Assembly (NCBI GenBank): GCA_964567755.1
Contig: CAZMNW010000020.1
Location: 124,001-188,000, forward strand
DNA length: 64,000 bases
Source of the DNA: DASRJW01 sp964567755
GTDB lineage: Bacteria; Krumholzibacteriota; Krumholzibacteriia; G020349025
Direction: 5' to 3'
In this document: piece by piece, positions 8,204 through 17,000 of the stretch
Position numbering within the stretch: the first letter of the stretch is position 1
Layout: the number at the start of each line of letters is the position of its first letter
Position numbers and translations under genes: made by a program
Notes under the pieces: generated by a model
What the model saw: the letters and a program-made list of their open reading frames with translations, nothing else
Database searches by the model: none
Told to the model about the DNA's origin: nothing

Positions 8204-10860
8204 GACTCAACTGCCGATGGGCACGCCGCGGGCGAACCACTGTCCAGGACAGACCGCGTGCGTTGGTGTGCGGCGTCATGATCGTCGCTCTTTCGCTCAC
8301 CTCGAGTGGCTGGCAGGCGAGCGCTCTCGAAGGTGACGAACACTGGCGGAGCAACTTCCTTTGGCCGGGACCCGGAGTCAACGGCATTCCCTCGGCAGCG
8401 ATCGTTCACGACGGGAAGCTCGTCGTCGGCGGTGCGCTCACGCTCGCGGGAGGCACCGAAGTCGGCCGCATCGCACAATGGGACGGCACGAACTGGAGCG
8501 GTCTTGGTTCCGGGATGACCTACTATCCAGGCAGCTGCTTCGTCAACGCACTCGCCATCTACCGGGACACGCTCTACGCCTACGGTAACTTCGACCGCGC
8601 CGGAGGAGTGCCTGCAACGGACTTCGCCGCCTGGGACGGAATGCAATGGACCCCTCGGGAGTTCGCATTTCCCCCCGGGGTTCAACTCGTGAACCAGTAT
8701 CTGATCGCTGGCTTGGACGACAAACTCTACGTGTCGGGCACGTTCGAGCAAGGGGGCATGAGCTTCCAAGGTTTGGCGGAATGGAACGGAGCGAGCTGGA
8801 GATTCATTGCCACGGCGAGGGTGGGGGACCTTTACATTCTTGATCTCGCCTTGTACCAGGGCAAGCTCGTTGCCGGGGGACAGTTCACGACGATCGGCGG
8901 CGTGGTTGCGAGGCATATCGCCGCATGGGATGGAATGATCTGGAGCGAGCTCGGAGGCGGGCTCGACGCGGGCTCGAATGATGTCAGCAAGCTGGTGGTG
9001 TACGAAGGCGAACTCGTCGTGGCTGGGGAATTCACGGTGGCTGGGGTCGTCGTCAACATCGCGGCATGGGACGGTACGACTTGGAAGCGACTCGGTGCCG
9101 GAACCAACGGCTGGGTGAATAATCTCGTGGCTTTCGACGGGAAGTTGATTGCTTCCGGCGGTTTCACGCGAGCGGGAGGCGTCGAGACGTCGTTCGCACA
9201 GTGGGACGGTACAACATGGAGCGCGGTCGCGGGCTGGCCCCTCGGACAGGTCGTCCACCACTTGGTCGTCTTCGGTGGGGATCTTGTTGTGACTGGGTCT
9301 TTCCTTACCATCGGCGATCTAGAGGCGAGCTACATCATAGCTTGGGACGGCAACACGTGGCGTGCCTTGGATGGTCGCGGCGTGCGTGAGGGGTTGGGTC
9401 TCGATCGGGGGGCGACCAGTTTCGTTCCCTACGGCGAGGATCTTCTGGTCGGAGGGGCGTTCGAGTTTGCGGGAAGCATTGCCGCGAAGGGTCTCGCACG
9501 CTGGAATGGAGCCAAATGGAGCTCCTTCGGGCTCGAGGCGGACAACGTGAACGGGATCGCGGTGGACGGCGACCGGATCTTCGTGTGCGGGGGGTTCGTC
9601 GATCCTTCCAACGGCGCACGCTACAACGTTGCCACCTGGGACGGGGGCTCGTGGCGATACTCCAATGCACCCCCATACTTCCTCTACGAGCTGATCATTC
9701 ACGAAGGGAAGCTGGTGGTCATGGGTACTTCCGGCATCCACGAGTGGGATGGAAGCTCCTGGCGGGTTGTCGGCACGACATACGGCGGCATCTACAGTCT
9801 CTTTCAGTACGACGGCAAGCTGATCGCCTCTGGTGGTTTCACGACGATCGGGGGTGTCGAGGCCCAGAAGATCGCGCAGTGGGATGGAACGGCCTGGACT
9901 CCGCTCGGGGGTGGTTTTGCAGATGCACGGTATGTCTCTCAGCTCGGGGTTCACGATGGGAAACTCGTCGCGGCCGTGTCTGGGGGACTTGCGCCTGCGT
10001 ACGTGGCGGTGTGGGATGGCACGAGCTGGAGCTCTCTTCCGGGCATGAACGATCGAATCCTCGCATTGACATCGCACGAAGGCAGTCTCTTCGCCGGCGG
10101 TCTGTTCACCGAAGCAGGTGGCGTAGTGACCTCGCGCATCGCGCGCTGGGATGGCGTGAGCTGGAACCCAATGGGATCCGGCTGCGATTGGGCGGTCACG
10201 GGGTTTGGATCGTGGAAAGGCGTGCTCTATGTCGGCGGAGAATTCAATCTCGCCGGCGGACGCCCCGCGGATTGCCTGGCGCTTTGGGATGACACGCCGG
10301 TCGCGCTTGCGGTGTCAGACCTGCGGGCCGAACGAGTCGATGCAGATGTGCTCGTGACATGGCGTGCGGGCGGAGACCTGGAGGATCTCGTGGGGTTCCA
10401 TGTCTACCGCGAAGACGATGACGGCGTGCGGAAGCGCCTCACCTCGACGCTTCTGCATGGAAACACAGTCTACGAGCACCGCGATCTCGCCGCGCCTGCA
10501 GGATCGCTGCGCTATTGGCTGGTCGCAGTCGACCGATCGGGTGCGTCGACCTGGCACGGACCGGTGAACGTGCAGGGGACTATCGGAACGACGGCGCTCC
10601 TCGGCATCTGGCCGAACCCGTTCGTGTCGAGCACGCGAATCGGTTTCGAATTGTCCTCCCCGGGACCTGCGGCGCTCGATGTTTACGACGTACGCGGACG
10701 ACTGGTGACCCGCCTGATGACACGGACGGTCGGCACCGGCCGCCACGAGGCGATGTGGGATGGATGCGCCTCGTCACGCGCGGTGGCGCCCGGCGTCTAT
10801 TGGGTTCGGCTCGCGACGCCGACGGGATTGCATTCCGCCAAGCTGATCAAGTCGAAATAG
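8200..10860 (+). CDS. Secreted 14-repeat WDG propeller protein, paralogue C
   Basis: An 886-residue exported paralogue that starts inside the stop of copy B. The signal peptide starts MRLNCRWARRGRT and has a hydrophobic core VCGVMIVALSLTS. There are again 14 WDG repeats, ending in a degenerate ALWDDTPVAL, then an FnIII-like domain and a C-terminal tag (IWPNPFVSS, VYDVRGRLV, MWDGCASS, GVYWVRL, LIKSK). This copy lacks its own conserved leader, which fits its position as second gene of a two-cistron unit. One codon of the WDG turn of the C-terminal domain is missing relative to copy A (WDGCASS versus WDGREASS). No catalytic residues are visible; it is probably a surface or matrix protein. Confidence 0.82.
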   Translation: MRLNCRWARRGRTTVQDRPRALVCGVMIVALSLTSSGWQASALEGDEHWRSNFLWPGPGVNGIPSAAIVHDGKLVVGGALTLAGGTEVGRIAQWDGTNWSGLGSGMTYYPGSCFVNALAIYRDTLYAYGNFDRAGGVPATDFAAWDGMQWTPREFAFPPGVQLVNQYLIAGLDDKLYVSGTFEQGGMSFQGLAEWNGASWRFIATARVGDLYILDLALYQGKLVAGGQFTTIGGVVARHIAAWDGMIWSELGGGLDAGSNDVSKLVVYEGELVVAGEFTVAGVVVNIAAWDGTTWKRLGAGTNGWVNNLVAFDGKLIASGGFTRAGGVETSFAQWDGTTWSAVAGWPLGQVVHHLVVFGGDLVVTGSFLTIGDLEASYIIAWDGNTWRALDGRGVREGLGLDRGATSFVPYGEDLLVGGAFEFAGSIAAKGLARWNGAKWSSFGLEADNVNGIAVDGDRIFVCGGFVDPSNGARYNVATWDGGSWRYSNAPPYFLYELIIHEGKLVVMGTSGIHEWDGSSWRVVGTTYGGIYSLFQYDGKLIASGGFTTIGGVEAQKIAQWDGTAWTPLGGGFADARYVSQLGVHDGKLVAAVSGGLAPAYVAVWDGTSWSSLPGMNDRILALTSHEGSLFAGGLFTEAGGVVTSRIARWDGVSWNPMGSGCDWAVTGFGSWKGVLYVGGEFNLAGGRPADCLALWDDTPVALAVSDLRAERVDADVLVTWRAGGDLEDLVGFHVYREDDDGVRKRLTSTLLHGNTVYEHRDLAAPAGSLRYWLVAVDRSGASTWHGPVNVQGTIGTTALLGIWPNPFVSSTRIGFELSSPGPAALDVYDVRGRLVTRLMTRTVGTGRHEAMWDGCASSRAVAPGVYWVRLATPTGLHSAKLIKSK

Positions 10861-10917
10861 AGCCCCGTTGTGAAGGCGCCTGCGACGAGGCGAGCCGTAA
10901 ACGGACCTTGAAACCAA

Positions 10918-10998
10918 TGTGGCCCCTCTCGAGGCCCGAATGCGTTCCCTGGTTTGGAGAGGTCTCGGGGGAGATGGTAGTCTCCCTCTGGAATCATC
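10918..10998 (+). promoter_or_regulatory. Duplicated leader/promoter region, copy 3
   Basis: Near-identical to 5457-5536, including GAGGCCCGAATGCGTT, TTTGGAGAGGTC, TGGTAGTCTC at 10975-10984 and GGAATCATC before ATG 10999. Its presence shows that the downstream frameshifted gene retained a complete start region. Confidence 0.4.
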
Positions 10999-13669
10999 AT
11001 GACTTGCTACTGCCGATGGGCGCGCCGCTCGCGAACCGCTGTCCTGGATAGGCAGCGGGCTTTTTGCACGGCAACTCTTCTCCTCTTCTTCTTCTCGTGG
11101 AACGGCATGACGGCTGGCGCCCTCGAGGGCGACGAGCACTGGCGGGGCCGCTTCGTTTGGCCCGGGGCCGGGTTCAATAGCGGACCCTCGACGATGATCG
11201 TCTACCAGGGGAAGCTCATCGTCGGCGGCGGTTTCACGCTTGCGGGGGGGAACCGAAGTTGGTCGCATCGCGCAATGGGACGGCATGACCTGGAGCGGCC
11301 TTAGTTCGGGGATGACGGTCTACCCGGGAAGTGCCCTAGTCAACAAACGCGCTGTCTACCGTGACACGCTCTGCGCCTCCGGCGTCTTCGATCACGCAGG
11401 TGGAGTTCCTGCAGAGAACTTTGCTGCCTGGGATGGAGTGCAATGGAGTCCGGGGAGCTTCGCATCGACTGCCGGGGTGCAACTGGTGACTCCTCGTCTA
11501 GTGGTTGGCGTGGAGAACAATCTCTACGTGTTGGGCGGTTTCAAGCAGGGAACCACGTCCCTCGCAGGCCTGGCGGAATGGAATGGCGTGAACTGGAGAT
11601 TCCTGCCCACGAAAAATCCGTCGGCAGGGACGTTTTCCATTAGTGACCTCGCCGTGTATCAGGGCAAGCTCGTCGTCGGAGGGCAATTCACCATGATCGG
11701 CGGCGTTGCCGCGAGGAACATCGCCACCTGGGACGGGATTGGTTGGAACGAGCTCGGAGGCGGCGTCGGGGACACCGGTTACGTCAGCAAGTTGCTGGTG
11801 TACGACGGTCGCCTCATCGTGGCTGGACGATTCACGCTGGCTGATGCCGTGAACAACATCGCAGCATGGGACGGTGTGGCATGGCATCGGCTCGGCGCGG
11901 GAACGAACGACTCCATCGGCGAGCTCGTCGAAGTCGGCGGAAATCTCATCGCTTCCGGCAGCTTCACGCGGGCGGGCGGAGTCGAGGCCTCGCTGGCCCT
12001 GTGGGACGGTGCCGCGTGGAGCGCGGTCGCCGGCTGGCCGCTTGGGCAGGACGCTTACCGCATGATCACCTTCGGTGACGAACTCGTGGTGGTCGGGTCG
12101 TTTTTCCGTATCGGCGACCTGGAAGTAGCCAACATCGCAGCATGGGATGGGAACACGTGGCGTGTCCTGGATGGACGCAGCATGCGAGCAGGGCTGGGTC
12201 TCGATGCGGCGCCGACCAGTTTCGTTCCCTACGGCGAGGACCTTTTAGTCCGCGGGGACTTCGAGTTTGCAGGGAACATGGCCGCGAATGGCCTCGCGCG
12301 CTGGGATGGAGCCAAATGGAGCTCCTTCGGGCTCGATGCGGACCGAGTGAGCGAACCCGTGGTGGATGGCGACCGGGTCTTCGTGTGCGGGTCGTTCGTC
12401 GATCCTTCCAATGGCGCACGCTACAACCTCGCCACATGGGACGGGGGCTCGTGGCGATACGCGAATGCACCCATAGCATCCCCTGGTAGACTGATCATTC
12501 ACGAAGGGAAGCTGGTCGTATCAGGTTTCTCCGATATCGAAGAGTGGGATGGAAGCTCCTGGCGTTCCCTAGGACCGGTGAGCGGCAACATTTCCAGTCT
12601 CCTCCAATACGACGGCAGGCTGATCGCCTCTGGCGATTTCACGACGATCGGCGGTGTCGAGGCGCAGAACATTGCGCAGTGGGATGGAACGGCCTGGACT
12701 CCGCTCGGGAGTGGACTGGCAAACGCCCGGAATGTCTCAGATCTCGGGGTTCACGATGGGGAACTCGTCGCGGCCGTGCTTGGGGGATTCCCGCTTGGGT
12801 ACGTGGCGGTCTGGGATGGTGTGAGCTGGAGCTTTCTTCCTCGTATGAACGATCGTATTCTGGCCCTGAAATCACACGAAGGTAGTCTTTTCGCCGGCGG
12901 TCTCTTCACCGAAGCGGGCGGCGTGGTGGCGTCGCGCATCGCACGCTGGGATGGCTCGAGCTGGAACCCGATGGGATCCGGCTGCGATTGGGCGGTCATG
13001 GGGTTCGGATCGTGGAAAGGCGTGCTCTATGTCGGCGGGAACTTCAATCTCGCCGGTGGACGCCCCGCGGACTGCTTGGCGCTTTGGGACGACACCCCGG
13101 TGCCGGTCGCGGTGTCGGAACTGCGGGCCGAACGAGTCGATGCAGATGTGCTCGTAACTTGGCGTGCGGGCGGAGACCTGGGGGATCTCGTGGGGTTCCA
13201 TGTCCTCCGCGAAGGCGATGATGGCGTACGGAAGCGCCTCACGTCGACACTTCTGCATGGAAGCACAGTCTACGGGCACCGCGATCTCAGCGTGCCTGCA
13301 GGATCGCTGCGCTATTGGCTGGCGGCAGTCGACCGATCGGGCGACTCGACCTGGTACGGGCCGGTGAACGTGCAGGGGACGATCGGAACAACAGCGCTCC
13401 TCGGCATCCGGCCGAACCCATTCGTGTCGAGCACGCGAATCGATTTCGAGTTGTCCACCCCGGGACCTGCGGCGCTCGATGTTTACGACGTACGTGGACG
13501 ACTGGTGATCCGACTGATGGCACGCACGATCGGCGCCGGCCGCCACGAGGCGATGTGGGACGGACGCGGGAGCCCGACCCATGCGGCGGCCCATGGGATC
13601 TATTTTGTTCGCCTGGCAACTCCCAAGGGATTGCTATCCATCAAGCTCATCAAGTCGCCTTCGAAGTAG
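10999..13669 (+). pseudogene. 14-repeat WDG propeller protein, paralogue D, broken by a +1 frameshift in a G7 tract
   Basis: The first 80 or so codons (10999-11250) encode the family signal peptide (MTCYCRWARRSR, core ATLLLFFFSW) and the first blade up to GGGFTLAGG. The rest continues in another frame from about 11240 to 13669 with GGTEVGRIAQWDG. The junction is a run of seven G at 11244-11250. Paralogue C reads AGGTEVGR without interruption here, so removing one G restores the frame. Rejoined, the protein would have 14 repeats, FnIII and the C-terminal tag (IRPNPFVSS, VYDVRGRLV, MWDGRGS, LIKSPSK), like its neighbours. As sequenced, translation stops at 11304 after 101 residues. This may be a true inactivation, slippage-type phase variation or a homopolymer sequencing error. 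The body of the gene is otherwise intact, which argues against long-standing decay. Confidence 0.75.
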
Positions 13670-13816
13670 TTCCGGACCGCCGGACCTCCGTAGATTTACG
13701 GATGGCTCTTGCTCCTGTGTGGCTCTCCCTCGCCGTCGTGCCACCGACTTGGACTTCCGCCGACCCGTATTGCCACTCGATTGCGTTTCCCTTGAGTGAG
13801 AGGTCTTGCGTGAAGG

Positions 13817-13826
13817 TGGTACCCTC
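13817..13826 (+). promoter_or_regulatory. Conserved upstream element TGGTACCCTC, copy 4
   Basis: Same element as at 2679, 5513 and 10975, again preceded by GAGAGGTC and followed by GGAATCA. It marks the start region of a fifth, mostly deleted propeller gene. Confidence 0.35.
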
Positions 13827-13861
13827 TTGCTGGAATCAGACAAGGTTTGGTACGGGCGGAT

Positions 13862-13880
13862 GGTGCGCCTTCGGCGCACC
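13862..13880 (+). other. Perfect 8-bp hairpin just before a remnant start codon
   Basis: GGTGCGCC, loop TTC, GGCGCACC. The stem ends one base before ATG 13882 and would cover the ribosome-binding region of the remnant gene. No T-run follows, so it is not a standard terminator. Confidence 0.5.
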
Positions 13881-13881
13881 C

Positions 13882-14040
13882 ATGCTCGCGATGGAACATG
13901 CGCCGTTTTGGGCTCGGTCACGCTCTTCGCCTTTTCCCCTCTCCAGAAGCGGCATGCAGGCTGAGGCTGCCGAGGGCGACGAGTCTTGGTGGGGTGGCTT
14001 CGTTTGGCTGGGGCCCAGGGTAAACGCTCACGACGCGTGA
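13882..14040 (+). pseudogene. 5' remnant of a fifth WDG propeller gene
   Basis: A 52-codon frame beginning MLAMEHAPFW and containing EAAEGDESWWGGFVW.GPRVNA, the counterpart of EGDEHWRGGFVWPGPGLNA in the intact paralogues. It stops at TGA 14038-14040, before the first blade. The copy therefore kept its leader (13817), signal-peptide region and mature N-terminus and lost everything else. The next gene, of a different repeat family, begins about 40 bases later, so the deletion joined the two families. Its product, if any, would be a short exported peptide. Confidence 0.6.
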
Positions 14041-14078
14041 CGAGTGGATGGTCCGGAAGCTCGCGAAAGGACGAGAGA

Positions 14079-17000
14079 GTGGTGAACCAACCAGATTCTC
14101 GCCAGCGCGCGCGCGCGTTCCTTCGCATGTGCGATCGAAGCGGGCGCGTGTGGGCGTGCGTCTATCTGTTCTTGCACATGGGCTTGCTTCTCCCCGCCAC
14201 GGCTCACGCCCAGCCACCGCTCTTGAGCGCGGATCCTGTGTGGGTCTCGCCTTCCCACGCGACTCGCGGCCTCGCTCTCGGCGACGTGGACATGGATGGC
14301 GATTTGGATCTCGTGCTCGGCAACTTCCGCGAGGCAACGACGCTGCATCTCAACCAGGGCGGGCGTTTCGATCCTGCACCGGCGTGGTCGTCACCGGTTC
14401 AGCCGACGACGAGCGTGGCGCTCGGCGACGTGAACGGAGATGGCGCCATCGATCTCGTGTGTGGCAATGTGAATCAAAGCTCACGATTGTACCTCAACGT
14501 GGGGGGCCGGTTCGGAGATACGCACAACTGGCTTTCCGAAGGCCATGCCACAGAGGACGTCGCGCTGCTGGACGTGGAGGGCGACGGTGATCTCGATCTC
14601 ATCTGCGCCAACCAAGACCGAAGCGTGCTCTACCTGAACGAAAATGACCAACTCGGCAATGTTCCGCACTGGAATTTCCTCACCAGTGCATCGGCAACAG
14701 CATGTGGCGACTTGGATGGAGATGGGGATCTCGACGTGGTGTTCGGCACATCTCCGAAAGCATCGTTCCATCGCAATGAAGGCGAGATTTTCTCGAGCGC
14801 CATCAACTTCTCGCAAGACCAGTCGACTTCGGGCATCGCCTTGGGAGACGTGAATGGAGATGGCGATCTCGATGTCGTCCTCGGAGGCAGCAGCACGACG
14901 ACGCTCTATCTGGGCCAGGGAAGTTCCTTCAAAGTTTTCCCGGATTGGATTCTCCAAGCCCCGAACACCACGGACATTGCGCTAGGAGACGTGGACGGAG
15001 ATGGAGATCCAGATCTCGTCTGCGGCCATGCTGATCAAAGCACGAAGTTTTACCTCAATGAATCCGGGACGTTCACCAACACTCCGTCGTGGACGTCGCA
15101 AGTGCACGCGACGCAGAACATTGTGTTGGGCGACGTGGACGGCGACGGCTGGATCGATCTCGTGTGCGGCAACGAGGATGAAGGCACGGTGCTCTATACC
15201 AATACGGCTGGACGTTTCGACGCAACCCCTGTTTGGTCGTCCTCGGAGTTCCGCACGTTCGATGTGGTGCTCGAAGACGTGGATGGGGATCACGACTTGG
15301 ACGTGTTCCTCGGCAACTCTGGCCAGAGCACCATGCTCTATCTCAACGCCGGGGGGACGCTGAGCGCTTCGCCCATCGACGTGTCGCGAGCACACTTCAC
15401 GCAGGGGATCGCCGTCGGCGATGTGGATGGCGACGGTGACCCAGATCTAGTCTGCGGCAACGGGCTCTTCGGCAACACTCTCTATCTCAATGTCGGAGGT
15501 GTGTTCGGTCCCGACCCGGTGTGGACTTCGCGGCCGCATGGAACGCTCGACGTGGCACTTGGAGATGTCGATGGGGACGGTGACTCGGACCTCGTGTGCG
15601 GCAATCCATTCCAGCCAACTGTGCTGTATCGCAACGAAGGCGGACGCTTCGGCAGTGAACCCGCTTGGATGTCGCAACTTCACGATACCCGCAGCGTCGC
15701 GCTGGGCGACGTGGATGTCGACGGAGATCTGGATCTAGTCTGTGGCAACATCAATCAGCGCACGACGCTCTATCGCAACGAGAACGGAATTCTCGGGACT
15801 GTGCCATTTTGGTTTTCGCAGGCGCATGCGACTGCGGACGTCGCGCTGGGCGATATCGACGGCGATCGCAGACCCGATCTTGTCTGTGCCAACACCAACC
15901 AGGAAAGCGTCGTTTATCGTAACGAGGGGGCGGGTTTCGGCGACGCTCCCCATTGGCTGTCCAAGACTCAGGCGACAGCCGCGGTCACGCTGGGCGACGT
16001 GGACGCCGACGGCAGGCTCGATCTCCTTTTCGCCAATCACGCCGAGCCGGCGACGATTTACCTCAACGGGGAGTCCGGTCTCGCGGCCGCTCCCGCATGG
16101 TCGTCACCAGTGCAAACGGCGAGCAGCATCGCCGCAGGGGACCTGGATTTGGATGGTGATCTCGACTTCCTCTGTGGAGGCAACATGCAGAGCTCGAGGT
16201 TGTACACTGGAACCTCGAGCCGTCCTTTCCGAGGCAATCCTCAGACGCCCGTACATCACTTGCCCAATCAGGATGCCGCACTGCGCTACGCGCACGTCGA
16301 GGTGCAGGGCGCGAATTGGGCTGCAGTGCGCTTGTTGGCGGTCGACCTCGAGTCGGATCCAGTGTGGATCCTGGCGGAGTATCAGTTCCGTGGCGAGCCC
16401 GAATGGCATCCTGTGGATTCGGCTGACACTTCAGGGCTTTTCGGACCGTTCGACACCTCGCCTCTCGGTGCCGCGCACGTGCTGTCATGGAAGTTGGATC
16501 GCATCCCCGTCGATCCCCGCCCGGTCGTCCTGCGGTTGAAGGCGATCTCTCACCCGCGCCGCACGGGTGAGATTCGCCACATTGGCGCTTCTCTCGTGGA
16601 TGTGGGTGTGGTCGACGTGCGGCGACCGGTCATCGCCGCATCCGTTTCCACTCTGGAGTTTTCCACCGTTACCGTGGGCGACACGGTGACGGCAATGGTC
16701 ACGATCTCCAATCGTGGCAACGAGCTGCTCACGTTGAATCAGGTCGTAACTGCCTCGCCGGAGCTACGCGTCGCGCAATCTACGCCTTTCGCCATCGACC
16801 CAGCGGGACACGTCGACCTGGAGGTATTCCTCGAGCCGCTCGCTCCACGCCTCGACTGGGGAGATCTCTCGATCGAGAGCAACGACCCGTCCACGCCACT
16901 GCTCACCATCGATATCGCGACGGATGTGCGCGACTTGTCGTTCACCGCACGGCTGCTCACAGCGACACCGGAGGTCCCCGTGGGCCAAGCGCTCACGGCC

